Below are positions 1 to 11,357 of a stretch of DNA of 64,000 nt, piece after piece. The notes under the pieces were generated by a model. That model had not been told where the DNA came from and made no database searches. It saw nothing but the letters and a program-made list of their open reading frames with translations. Within the stretch, counting starts at the first letter, position 1, and every line of letters begins with the position of its first letter. Source of the DNA: Lycorma delicatula (taxonomy: Eukaryota > Arthropoda > Insecta > Hemiptera > Fulgoridae); contig NC_134458.1 in assembly GCF_047948215.1 (NCBI RefSeq), forward strand, positions 144,909,036 through 144,973,035. The letters run 5' to 3'. A program made the position numbers and the translations under genes.

Positions 1-1004
1 TAGTTTTTTACACAAAATTTTAATTATGAAATGAAACGATCCGTTAATTATTTTAATAAAAATAAAGTAAATTACTAAAAAACAATTAATGAATGAGACG
101 ACCTCAATTTTATTTATTTTAATTAACGAATATTTTTAATCTTTAAAGATATCGGCAACTAGTATAAAAGCAGTGGCTTATATTTTTTCTTAATACTTTC
201 AGCGCTATTTACGCTTTAATTGAAGAATATAAAATGTTGTATCTATCCATTTATGTTTACCATAAAATCCTTTTTATTACAATTTACGTTTATTTGTAAT
301 GCTTTGAAACAGGAATATTTATTTTTACAAGATTACAATGCGCTCATAAAATTCTATGATATGCCGAATTTTACTTAACTTAATTGAATTTACTTTAAAT
401 TACTTCTAAATATTTATTTTGATTTTCAATTTATTCTAAAATAGACATAGAATGTAGAATGTATAGGATCTTCTGAATAGGTTACTGGCTGTTTCGAATT
501 ATTCCGAATACATACATGAAGGCATCCAATGTAGCTTGTCTTCTCTGTGTGTGTTCTATCCGTTTTCATAATACTCTCTCTTTCTCATTCATATGCACAA
601 ATACGCACATAAATGTACACAAATACGCGCTTAGAATTGAAATTCAATATAATTCACTAGATTCTGCTTATAATGTAGGTTTAACAATAAGATTTAACTA
701 TGTGAACAGTTAAATCGAACGTTGAATATATTGTATTTGTAACAATATGTAATATTGTCTATAGAAATAAATAACAATTGGTCTAATATTACTGACATTC
801 AATATTAAAGTTAATTCATTGTAATTTATACAAGATAAAGTTATATTATTTAATTATAAAACAATGTAACATTTTCAGTATATTTTATGTAATTTAAAAT
901 AAAATTATTTTAATATAAGTTTAAAATTTTAAATACCCATTTCTTGGAAGGGAGATTTGTCATGGATATTCATCTTTTATAAAAATTACAATAAGAATTT
1001 TTTT
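1..1004. other. AT-rich DNA without a recognised gene
   Basis: Very AT-rich sequence. A short open frame at 516-713 has no recognisable domain and ordinary intergenic composition, so I do not call a gene. No repeat border is evident. Confidence 0.6.
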
Positions 1005-1157
1005 TGTTATAAATGAACGAGCATTACTGAAACAGCTATGGTTATTAGCCATGTCGAAATTGGTAGCGTATGAAAAAATGTCATGCCTGACCGGGATTCA
1101 AACCCGGGACCTCCACACGAAATGCCTACATGCTACACACTCTGCCACGGTGGTCGG
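1005..1157 (-). mobile_element. tRNA-derived SINE, family 2 (variant copy)
   Basis: On the minus strand the 5' head is tRNA-like. An A-box-like TGGCAGAGTG lies at 1138-1147 and a B-box GGTTTGAATCC at 1094-1104, with a T-arm-like CCCGGG...CCCGG around it. These are the internal RNA polymerase III promoter elements that tRNA-derived SINEs keep. The head ends in GTCAGGCATGACA, as in the plus-strand copies at 26448 and 61485, but the D-arm half and the tail differ. The 3' border near 1005 is uncertain. It is not a functional tRNA gene because the anticodon arm does not fold convincingly. Confidence 0.7.
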
Positions 1158-2374
1158 TTAGACAATTAAATTCATTAATTGTAAGAAAAAAATTGTTTCT
1201 TTCATGTAATAGATTTTTATTAAATTATTTTTTACGTTAATAATTGAAAACAAATTACCCATTTAAAAAGTGTAAAATCTTTTAAATTAACCTCAAATTA
1301 TTCCTGAAACTGTCAGGAACTCTTAGTACGTCAACGGATTATGTATATATATTACGTATTTCAAACATTATAAAATTCAACAATAAAAAATATTTATATT
1401 GTTTTCAATTATTAGAATATTATAAAATTTATATAACGAATTAATCCTAGAGTTAATTAAAAAAAAAAAAAAAAAAAACATTTACAAAGAAGTTAAGACT
1501 AAATAAAGTCAGTAAAAAACTAAGAGTAGTAAAAGGTTCTTTGTTCATATGTAATGTACAAGATTTTTTTGATTTTGAAAAATTATTACTATAAAGTATG
1601 ATAGCTCTGAGATACCCTAAAAAATTATTTAAATCTTAGAAAAGATTTATATCTTGAGACGAATTTTGATAATGAAACAAAAAAAAATTAATATTTTGAT
1701 AATGAAACAAAAATTCTTAATATCAACGATCATGAAAGATAATGATCGTTGATATTAAGAATTATGATGTAATACATGAATTGCGTCCCGATCATAACAG
1801 TGCCGTATACAAAAAAAAAGTAAAAGCATACTACCTAAAAATATGTCAATAAACATGGTGTTTATATTGAAATACTACAATCACCATGACAAAAGAAGTA
1901 CTATTACTCCACACACAAATACGCTTCTTTATAGCATTGCTCCAATGGTCTTTATTTATTGAGTAGGCAGAGCATAAATACCTTCCAACAATCCCTTCTT
2001 CATTTTCTAATCATATATCAATTTATTATAAATATTAGACACTAAAAATATTAGCAGGTTTCGTAAGAGATTGTAAGCCTCATCCAAAATGTAATTCACT
2101 ATAGCTGTATTGGAAATAATGAGAGTTTTTCCAAACCAAACTAACTTTATCCTATATTAGAGACCAGTAATAATTATACAATTCTCTCATTTGTTGCTGT
2201 TATCATTAAACCAGTTTTTAAAAGTTATATGCCGAGTTGTACTACAAAAACGAATATCGGGGGTTTAATCTATTATAATGTATCTTGGATAAGGTCTACA
2301 GTAATGAATTAAAGCTATAATCAAAGAGCAAAAAGGAAAAGTTTAGTTGCAAGAATGGATGTATAATGATTTCC
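1158..2374. other. AT-rich DNA with a perfect hairpin
   Basis: No gene is seen. It holds a poly-A run near 1459-1478, two direct copies of TTTTGATAATGAAACAAAAA near 1665 and 1692, and the hairpin listed at 1712-1763. Confidence 0.5.
1712..1763. repeat. Perfect 22-bp inverted repeat (hairpin)
   Basis: The left arm 1712-1733 and right arm 1742-1762/3 are exact reverse complements, separated by an 8-nt loop. Pairing stops abruptly outside both ends. The left arm directly follows the second of two direct repeats, so a template-switch origin is possible. A small-RNA precursor is a less likely alternative. Confidence 0.85.
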
Positions 2375-3330
2375 TATCTTTCGCTTGACAGCTTGACAAC
2401 ATAGTGACTCCTGAACAGAACGGAAAGCCTTATGTGTTTGTTTTACCTTTTGCTAAATATGAATCTGTAGTTACAGTTCAATGTATGTTCCGTAAAAATT
2501 TCAATTGTGATCACCAGTAACATTCGCCGATAGCATTATCAGTTTGAAACAGCCGAATGTCTTTGTCAAAGGAACAATACGGGACGACCGAGGGAGTCTT
2601 AAGAAAATATTATACTTATCTGAGAGTTTTTTTGCGAAGAAATAAAAATTTATTTTAGGAAAGCCAGCCGCGAGTTAATGAATGCCGGTAATAACAGTGT
2701 AGAATATATTAAGAAAACGCTTACATATGCGTCCATACTGATTACAGCTGTTACAGGATTTGAAGCCTACCGTCTACACTGTAGGTGCCAATTTTGCGAT
2801 CGAAATGTTGCATTATGAGTTGTCAATTATCAAATGAACTCTCCAAAATTAAATAATTTCTTTGCAATATCCTGACGACAAGTTTGCGTGGTGTACTTTT
2901 CGCTGAAGCAAGCGTACCGGCTTGCTTATTTGGATATTCTGCATACATGGCTGTACGCAGACATGTATTAACTGCAAGACGGTCTAGAGAATTTTATTTG
3001 GCAACAAGGTCGTGCCAAATATAACTCATCAGTATAACTCTTATGGGACTGATGAATGAAATTTTCTCCAACTTCTGAATCGGTCGACATGGATCAGACG
3101 ACAGACCTCGTTTGCGGTGACTTCCAAGGTCATTCAATCAGATCCCGAATGGGGTTTTCCTTGGAGGTTTTATAAAGAATATTGTGTATGTGTCTTTGCT
3201 AGCTGCTGATCTTCCTGATTTGACATATAAGATTAAAACAGATGTCGCTTCCATTACTCCAGACGTGCTGATTAAAGTATGGGACAAAATGTTTTCGTTT
3301 AGTTTGTAATTTATTGTAGATCAAGTTAAG
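2375..3330 (+). pseudogene. Decayed mariner-like transposase (DUF4817/DDE type)
   Basis: Conceptual translation across several frames recovers a whole transposase in order. First comes the N-terminal helix-turn-helix part (FAKYESVVTVQ near 2450-2490, then a MFRK...FNCD segment). The middle part follows (YRLHCRCQFC near 2770-2800 and NSPKLN near 2840). A degraded second catalytic region reads WQQGRAKYN near 3000-3030, and the C-terminus reads GGFIKNIVYV...AADLPDL...ITPDVLIKVWDKM at about 3160-3300. Members of this family cut and paste DNA with a DDD triad. Here the frames are broken many times and the second catalytic Asp reads as Gly. No terminal inverted repeats were identified. It is a fossil; the assignment rests on motif order. 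Confidence 0.75.
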
Positions 3331-3611
3331 AGATATTAAATAGCTTTAAGACCTCGATATTGATTTTTTATACCCTCTGTATTGAAAAAAATAATCAGAG
3401 GTATCATGAATCACACGAATTGTTCATAAATGTCATATGGACGACTTTCTTTTTGATTATCGTTTGAAAATAACTTAATTATGTTGTTCAGGATTCATCA
3501 TTAGCATTTAACGATGCAGTTGTTAAAAGTAACAACTAATTAAAAGAACTAGTTTTTAATCTAATTATTTGGTTTAGAGGTAAAAGAATTGTTTTAGTAC
3601 TTACGAATTTA

Positions 3612-3874
3612 CCACCGGGTTGGTCTAGTAGTGAATGCGTCTTCGTAAATCAGCTGATTTCGAAGTAAACGCAGTTAATTTTATACAGATTTGAATACTA
3701 GATCGTGGATACCGGTGATCTTTGGTGGTTGGGTTTCAGTTAAGCACACATATCAAAAATAGTTAACCTGAGACGGTACAAGACTACACTTCACTTACAC
3801 TCACACTTATCATCCTCATTTATCCTATGAAGTAATAACTGACGGTGATTCCCGGACGCTAAACAGGAAAAAAA
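3612..3874 (+). mobile_element. tRNA-derived SINE, family 1 (full copy, with TSD)
   Basis: Begins CCACCGGGTTGGTCTAGT, a tRNA-like head whose TTGGTCTAGTAGT stretch resembles an A box. It continues through the family body (GATCGTGGATACCGGTG, TTGGTGGTTGGGTTTC) and ends in an A-rich tail. The flanks 3598-3611 and 3875-3888 form a 14-bp target-site duplication with one mismatch (TACTTACGAATTTA / TACTTATGAATTTA). Other copies lie near 4159, 29535, 32460, 44474 and 56925. It is presumably mobilised in trans by a LINE. Confidence 0.85.
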
Positions 3875-4158
3875 TACTTATGAATTTAAAAATAAACATA
3901 TAGAACTAACGTCTATAACAGTATACCACCTAGAAAAATATAACATTAATTAAATTTAGGATACCTTTATAAAACAAAAATTGATTAATATTTGGTAACT
4001 TGTAACTAATTTTCCTCTTACAATAATTTTCTTTTTATAACATACCCATTTTCTCTATACGAATAAAAAGTTTTAGAATTAGATATTTTTGATTAGGTAA
4101 TAACCTTTTTTTAACTAAAGATTTGAAATCAATTTTTTTTTTATTTTTGAATTTTTTA

Positions 4159-4415
4159 ACCCATTGGGTTGATCTAGTGGTAAACTCGTCGTCGTAAATC
4201 AGCGAATTTCGATGTTGAGAGTTCTCAGATTCAAATCCTAATAAAGATAATTGCTTTTATTAGGATTTGAATACTAGAAGATCGATACTGGTGTTCTTTT
4301 GTGGTGTTGGACCTCACGATACGTCTCACGAATGATCGGCCCCAGATTTTTCAACACTATTAACCACACATATCACATCGGTGCAATTTCATTACACTGA
4401 TAAGTCGCTAATAAT
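4159..4415 (+). mobile_element. SINE family 1, diverged or composite copy
   Basis: The head (CCCATTGGGTTGATCTAGTGG) and B-box-like AGATTCAAATCC match family 1, and the body again reads TTTGAATACTAGA. The second half, from about 4300 (GGACCTCACGATACG...), departs from the other copies, so it is either an old variant or a composite. The 3' border is approximate and no TSD was found. Confidence 0.7.
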
Positions 4416-5649
4416 TTTAATTGTTGATGCGATTTTAAATAAAAATATTTTAAAAAAAAGATTTTTTGAAAATTCCTAAACATGTTTATGGATTTTATAA
4501 AAATCAATATTTATTTACAGTGATCCATTATTTATAAAAATTTTTAAATATTTCTGAAAATTTAATAGAGATTAAGAAAGAAAATCAAATTGTACCGATA
4601 AATAGTTCGAAATGTGCATTTACTGGATTTTATTGTAATTATTGAATTAAATATTCATAAAATATTGGTACTATATTGGAAAACGTAATATAATTTCCAA
4701 ATCTATTCCATAATTTTTTTTTCTATTTTTGTTAATTATTCATGAATAAAAATGAACTATCAATACGCTTGGTTTGTCTTTTTAATTTGCATATTTAGAT
4801 TACATAAATAATTTAAAAATATACAAGAAAGGTGATTTATATTATACATTAAAAACTAAGAAAAAATCAATGAAAATCTACAGGAAAAAATACAACTTTT
4901 ATTTTATTAACATTACAAAGTGAAACCTAAATTCTTAAATAAAATTTAATCAAATAAAGCACAAAGTAAACAAGATAAAACAATTTCAGTATACGTTATA
5001 ATATCAGGTTAGTAGAACAATTTTGAGCACATCAAAATTACAATGAAAGAAAAAAAATATGAACGAGGTTTTTTTATGGAATCAATCATTCATAACAAAG
5101 ATTGAATGATAAAAAATAAAAACATTCGCTTTAACCCACCATGAATGGTGGGCTTTTTTATTAAAAAAATAAATACGAAATTACAAAAACAATTTTAATA
5201 AATAACCCAATAATATTTCTACGGAATGAATAAAACTACATTTGAAAGTATTTTCCAAAAACTAAAAAAGTTAATTAGAGATAGTACAATGATATCTCTA
5301 ATCTCAACAAAGGTAAGTAAATTAATTTTTTATTATGATTAGTACATATAATACACTGCATAAATCACGTCAATAATCAGTAGATGTGTTTTTACACGGG
5401 TAAAAAAGAGGACTACTCAAGCGCTTACCTAGATGGGTCAAGGGAAAACCTTGATTAGACCAGCATCAAAGTACAGCACCAAAATCAACTAAAAAATAAA
5501 TTTTATTAAAGTCATATTTATTATTTAAAATAGAAATACATAAAAATTATATTAAGGTAAATGCATGAAGATATCAAATATAAAAAATAATTCAAAATTT
5601 AGAAGGCGATAATGAAATTTATAACTGTGCAATAACTGCACACACAACA

Positions 5650-5701
<52 letters not shown>

Positions 5702-5977
5702 ACATGTCATGAGTGGTTCAAAATCAACACCTAACAAGAACTACTGAAGATAAATTAATGAAAATTTCTATACACGTTCGTTCTAAGTACACACTAAGGA
5801 AGAATTTTTTTTGAAATTCCGAGTTTAAAGGGTTAAAATTAATTTTTTTTAAACCAGACTATTTTTTTTAATTTCTCGGAAAGAAATGAAGATATCACCT
5901 TGATATATGCTGAGTGTAATCTTCATGCGAATATCTAAAAGCTAATCTAGATTTTTCCAAATTCGACCTTGAAAGAC
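4416..5977. other. AT-rich DNA with CA/TA microsatellite
   Basis: No gene is seen. A compound CA then TA microsatellite occupies about 5650-5696. A small palindrome (CCCACCAT / ATGGTGGG, 5135-5152) followed by a T-run is present and is discussed among rejected items. Confidence 0.5.
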
Positions 5978-5989
5978 GTGAAGAAAGGT

Positions 5990-8900
5990 TTTTTTTTGTC
6001 TTCAGTCATTTGACTGGTTTGATGCAGCTCTCCAAGATTCCCTATCTAGTGCTAGCCGTTTCATTTCAGTATACCCTCTACATCCTACATCCCTAACAAT
6101 TTGTTTTACATATTCCAAACGTGGCCTGCCTACACAATTTTTTCCTTCTACCTGTCCTTCCAATATTAAAGCGACTATTCCAGGATGCCTTAGTATGTGG
6201 CCTATAAGTCTGTCTCTTCTTTTAACTATATTTTTCCAAATGCTTCTTTCTTCATCTATTTGCCGCAATACCTCTTCATTTGTCACTTTATCCACCCATC
6301 TGATTTTTAACATTCTCCTATAGCACCACATTTCAAAAGCTTCTAATCTTTTCTTCTCAGATACTCCGATTGTCCAAGTTTCACTTCCATATAAAGCGAC
6401 ACTCCATACAAACACTTTCAAAAATCTTTTCCTGACATTTAAATTAATTTTTGATGTAAACAAATTATATTTCTTACTGAAGGCTCGTTTAGCTTGTGCT
6501 ATTCGGCATTTTATATCGCTCCTGCTTCGTCCATCTTTAGTAATTCTACTTTCCAAATAACAAAATTCTTCTACCTCCATAATCTTTTCTCCTCCTCCTA
6601 TTTTCACATTCAGTGGTCCATCTTTGTTATTTCTAATACATTTCATTACTTTTGTTTTGTATTTGTTTATTTTCATGCGATAGTTCTTGCGTAGGACTTC
6701 ATCTATGCCGTTCAATGTTTCTTCTAAATCCTTTTTACTCTCGGCTAGAATTACTATATCATCAGCAAATCGTATCATCTTTAACTTTTCACCTTGTACT
6801 GTTACTCCGAATCTAAATTGTTCTTTAACATCATTAACTGCTAGTTCCATGTAAAGATTAAAAAGTAACGGGGATAGGGAACATCCTTGTCGGACTCACT
6901 TTCTTACTACGGCTTCTATCTTATGTTCTTCAATTATTACTGTTGCTGTTTGGTTCCTGTACATGTTAGCAATTGTTCTTCTATCTCTGTATTTGAACCC
7001 TAATTTTTTTAAAATGCTGAACATTTTATTCCAGTTTACGTTATCGAATGCCTTTTCTAGGTCTACAAACGCCAAGTATGTTGGTTTGTTTTTCTTTAAT
7101 CTTCCTTCTACTATTAATCTGAGGCCTAAAATTGCTTCCCTTGTCCCTATACTTTTCCTGAAACCAAATTGGTCTTCTCCTAACACTTCTTCCACTCTCC
7201 TCTCAATTCTTCTGTATAGAATTCTTGTTAAGATTTTTGATGCATGACTAGTTAAACTAATTGTTCTGTATTCTTCACATTTATCTGCCCCTGCTTTCTT
7301 TGGTATCATTACTATAACACTTTTTTTGAAGTCTGACGGAAATTCCCCTTTTTCATAAATATTACACACCAGTTTGTATAATCTATCAATTGCTTCCTCA
7401 CCTGCATTGCGCAGTAATTCTATAGGGATTCCGTCTATTCCAGGAGTCTTTCTGCCATTTAAATCTTTTAATGCTCTCTTAAATTCAGATATCATTATTG
7501 TTTCTCCCATTTCATCCTCCTCAACTTCCTCTTCTTCCTCTATAACACCATTTTCTAATTCATTTCCTCCGTATAACTCTTCAATATATTCCACCCATCT
7601 ATCAACTTTACCTTTCGTATTATATATTGGTGTACCATCTTTGTTTAACACATTATTAGATTTTAATTTATGTACCCCAAAATCTTCCTTAACTTTCCTG
7701 TATGCTCCGTCTATTTTACCAATGTTCATTTCTCTTTCCACTTCTGAACACTTTTCTTTAATCCACTCTTCTTTCGCCAGTTTGCACTTCCTGTTTATAG
7801 CATTTCTTAATTGCCGATAGTTCCTTTTACTTTCTTCATCACTAGCATTCTTATATTTTCTACGTTCATCTATCAGCTGCAATATATCTTCTGAAACCCA
7901 AGGTTTTCTACCAGTTCTCTTTATTCCGCCTAAGTTTGCTTCTGCTGATTTAAGAATTTCCTTTCTAACATTCTCCCACTTTTCTTCTACATTTTCAACC
8001 TTATCTTTTTTACTCAGACCTCTTGCGATGTCCTCCTCAAAAATCTTCTTTACCTCCTCTTCCTCAAGCTTCTCTAAATTCCACCGATTCATCTGACACC
8101 TTTTCTTCAGGTTGTTAAACCCCAATCTACATTTCATTATCACCAAATTACGGTCGCTATCAATGTCTGCTCCAGGGTAAGTTTTGCAGTCAACGAGTTG
8201 ATTTCTAAATCTTTGCTTATCCACGGTATAATCTATCTGATACCTAGCAGTATCGCCTGGCTTTTTCCAAGTGTATATTCTTCTATTATGATTTTTAAAT
8301 TGGGTGTTGGCAATTACTAAATTATACTTCGTGCAAAACTCTATAAGTCGGTCCCCTCTTTCATTCCTTTTGCCCAGCCCGTATTCACCCACTGTATTTC
8401 CTTCCTTGCCTTTTCCAATGCTTGCATTCCAATCTCCAACTATTATTAAATTTTCATCTCCTTTTACGTGTTTAATTGCTTCATCAATCTCTTCGTATAT
8501 ACACTCTACCTCATCATCATCATGGGCGCTTGTAGGCATATAGACGTTAACAATCGTTGTCGGTTTAGGTTTTGATTTTATCCTTATTACAATGATTCTA
8601 TTGCTATGCGTCTTGAAATACTCCACTCTCCTCCCTATCTTCTTGTTCATCACGAAACCTACTCCTGCCTGCCCATTATTTGACGCTGAGTTAATTACTC
8701 TAAAATCACCTGACCAAAAGTCGCCTTCCTCTTCCCACCGAACCTCACTAATTCCTACTATATCCACGTTTATCCTATCTATTTCCCTTTTTAAATTTTC
8801 TAGCCTACCAACCTTTTTTAAGCTTCTAACATTTCACGCTCCGACTCGTAGAATGTTATTTTTTAATTTTCTGGTGACCCCTTCCTTAGTAGTCCCCACC

Positions 8901-9064
8901 TGGAGATCCGAACGGGGGACTAGTTTACCTCCGGAATATTTTACCAAGGAAGGCGCCTCCATTATTGCTATGTGAAAATGCAGAGAGCCACATTTTCTTG
9001 GAAAAAAAAACAGCTGTAGTTTTCCATTGCTTTCAGCTGCGCAGTACTCAGAGAAAGGTAAACA
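5990..9064 (-). mobile_element. Nearly full-length RTE-type non-LTR retrotransposon (copy 1)
   Basis: A LINE of about 3.1 kb in antisense orientation. The 3' end reads GACTGAAGACAAAAAAAAA on its sense strand. The flanks 5978-5989 and 9065-9076 are an exact 12-bp target-site duplication (GTGAAGAAAGGT), which fixes both ends and indicates a fairly recent insertion. It carries one long frame (see next entry) and a short 5' leader of about 100 bp. RTE elements encode an AP-like endonuclease plus a reverse transcriptase and integrate by target-primed reverse transcription. Three shorter relatives lie at 34714, 52508 and 57326. Confidence 0.93.
6002..8962 (-). pseudogene. RTE endonuclease/reverse transcriptase ORF with two premature stops
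   Basis: A single frame of 986 codons runs from the ATG at 8962 to the stop at 6002. The endonuclease domain has RVGA-stop-NVRSL (residues 39-47), VGISEVRW near 69-76, VGDWNASIG near 175 and an IDYTV motif later. A charged linker follows. The reverse transcriptase starts near residue 500 with TPGIDGIP, continues through LEKAFDNV, then QG.SLSPLLFNLYMELA, and has FADD at about 732. The tail WSVALYGSETWTIGVSEKKR is typical of this lineage. Only two codons are broken: a TGA at 8834-8836 (residue 43, where relatives of the family have Trp) and a TGA at 6896-6898 (residue 689, Gly in the copy at 52508). There is no frameshift. The start was chosen because the frame is open upstream of residue 43 with plausible family sequence. 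In vertebrate databases related domains are often labelled craniofacial development protein 2-like. Confidence 0.92.
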
Positions 9065-9076
9065 GTGAAGAAAGGT

Positions 9077-9352
9077 AAACATTTTCAACAATTTTCAACA
9101 AATTTTCTCCGCTTCCAACTATTCTAAACGAGTTATTCAGTAGATTTGGGTTTGCAAGTACAATTCAGATAAATATATAAAAACCGTTTTTGGGTTTCTT
9201 TGAATTTTTATTTTTTTAAGGGATGCGACGGTGTACGGCTCGGCGGCTCAACCAACACAACCACTCCCACTGTTACTGTATGTGCGTCGCGATTGGATTC
9301 ACCTGCCTCCGGTTGCTTGACTAAAAAACATAAAATTAAAAAACATTTTTAG
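9077..9352. other. Unassigned sequence with a GC-richer patch
   Basis: Mostly AT-rich. About 9220-9320 has noticeably higher GC and reads as no known domain. It ends in a pyrimidine run and AG at 9351-9352, which could be a splice acceptor for the frame that follows. Confidence 0.4.
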
Positions 9353-9784
9353 GAAGTGAGAAACGAAGTACGGTCACCTACTTGTGGTATTTATCGGGTA
9401 ACGCTATGAACCAGGAAAAATACATTTTTACCTGTCCTTATATAACTACTGTTTTTAAAATAAAGATCGACTATTTTGAAACCCACATTCTTCAGATCAC
9501 TCAATATTTAGGGTCCTGTACTGACCAAACAGTTTCTATAAATTACGAATTCATAAGAAGTAGACGGGAAATGACTAAACAAGACGGAAAACGACTGGGA
9601 CTTGACTAAAGAATATAAAATTTTTAAAAATGATCGCGACGGGAAACATAAGTACCCATATAGCGCGGGCGATGCCGCGACGCAGATGCTAGTTAATATA
9701 TATTTACAAAAGGATAAGTTAAACATTTTTAATTTTATAAATTACGGTCAACATGATTCATACTTATGGGCACCAGAACAATGA
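9353..9784 (+). CDS. Unrecognised coding-like region, possibly frameshifted
   Basis: Two frames overlap in tandem. One is open from at least 9353 to 9609 (as read from a TTG at 9382: WYLSGNAMNQEKYIFTCPY...), and the next is open from 9602 to 9784 (TKEYKIFKNDRDGKHKYPY...SYLWAPEQ). They differ by one frame, so a single-base indel would join them into about 140 residues. Composition is less AT-biased than the surroundings. The residues are those of an ordinary soluble protein with no membrane segment. I recognise no family. It could be an exon, a transposon fragment or chance. An AG preceded by T-rich sequence sits at 9351-9352. Confidence 0.3.
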
Positions 9785-10834
9785 TCTGTTACTACCTCAT
9801 TATAGTATCTTTAAAACTCGTTCTGCCTTATTGAAGGAACTCCATATTATATTATAATTTAGAGAGAAATATCTATGTAAACATGTTTGTTATTTAATGA
9901 TGACAAGTTTGGCGTTTTATTAAGGGCTACAAAGCATAATAGTACGTTTGAGGTTTTTCCTAACAAAATCAATTTTATCATCTAAGAGAATTTTTCATCA
10001 AACACCTCGGAATTTTGCTTAAAGGTCAACAGATATACTTCTTTAATAGTATTAATTGTATAATAAATATCGATAAATTCAGAAACAACGATTCGATTTT
10101 TATTCCACATTTGCATCTTGAAAACTCGTTTTGATTTTTCGAAGGAGCCCCAATTGATTATATTATACTTCATAGAGGAATATACGTAAACAAAAGAAAT
10201 ATTTAATAGTGATATGACACTAATATAGGTTGTGTCTTTTTCAAACAATCATGTAATAATTAATTAATTTATAACATTTTTATGACGAGTAAACATTTTA
10301 ACCACTTGGAGAAGGTTAAAATACCCGTTTCTTAGCATTTGTCAACTGATGTTCTCACCTTCAATTTTAACTTCTCGTTCTTCAAGTATATGTGAATTAA
10401 TAAAAAAAAACTGTTTATTTTTAATTTCCTAAACGAATAAAATCTGGTAGTGTAAGATTTGCAGGTCTTGTTGACTGCAAATCATTACGTTAGCATTACG
10501 ACTGATAACATTTTCCAGAAATCAACAAACTTGTTTGCTTACAAAATTTAGGATTTTACAGAATAAATAAATCACAACAAAGGTTAAAAAAAAAATTACA
10601 TGGAGAGAGGAGATTTAATCAATTTTTTAGTACACCAATTTATTTTTTCTTCTACATGATTTTTGTTTAAAATTATGAAGATTTAATCACTCTACATTCT
10701 TTGTTTTGATAATTCATAAATCAATCCATGTAAAACCACACCTTTTCTCTAAAATAAACTAGATCTAAAATTTCAGGCGGATTTTCATCGAGATCAAACA
10801 CAAAACATTTTTTATAGTCTAGTTCTTTTAATTG
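9785..10834. other. AT-rich DNA without a recognised gene
   Basis: Two related segments near 9835-9910 and 10130-10205 share ACTTCATA/ACTCCATATTATATTATA-like text followed by TATGTAAAC, suggesting an old local duplication. An open frame at 9982-10248 (minus strand) covers this and has no domain. Confidence 0.4.
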
Positions 10835-11285
10835 CTGATCTACACCAGTACGATAAACATAAAGTTATACTTACAATCAGTTTCATTCATCCAGAAACCA
10901 TAAATAAATTGCACTATAATAATCACATGAAAAGAGGTTTCCATCGAAAAACACTTAATGAAATACTTTCAAAAGTTATATATAATACATCTAAAGAAAC
11001 ATTTACATTAATAAAGTCCAGTGAATAATAGACAAGTTAAAATAATAAAGTCTCACAACGAATAACACAGCAAAAGTAAAAAGATAAATAACAACATCAA
11101 TAACAAATAACTAACAAAAATAAAGAGAAATAAAACGAAGAAATAGTGAAAGCATAATCAATTAGCCTTCGAATAAACACAGATGATGCACAACACTTAA
11201 GAGAGGAAGCTTCGCTCCGAATATTACTGTGAGTCTCCCAAGTTTTATACATGGAGCCGCCTAACATCATTACCATCGTCTGAAA
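10835..11285 (-). repeat. Diverged repeat D, possibly Jockey 3' untranslated sequence
   Basis: Two stretches match the region downstream of the Jockey fragment at 32.1-32.8 kb. One is ATCAGTTTC...AGAAACCATAA...CAATAATCA followed by GGTTTCC. The other is CATGGAGCCGCCTAACATC, which in the other copy reads CATGTAGCCGCTTTAACCACCTAACATC with a SINE inside. The middle parts align only loosely. The right end is the start of a hAT element at 11286. Confidence 0.45.
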
Positions 11286-11323
11286 CAGAGATTTTTTTCA
11301 ACCTTTTTAGCTCCACGACCCCC

Positions 11324-11357
<34 letters not shown>

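Noticed and set aside
5135..5160. Stem CCCACCAT/ATGGTGGG followed by a T-run, resembling a bacterial rho-independent terminator
   Set aside because: The context is eukaryotic, with no bacterial gene nearby. The loop is only two bases and T-runs are everywhere in this AT-rich DNA.
6963..8975. Plus-strand open frames across RTE copy 1 (for example 7374-7820 and 8592-8975)
   Set aside because: They are antisense shadows of the RTE frame, which has clear protein motifs on the minus strand.
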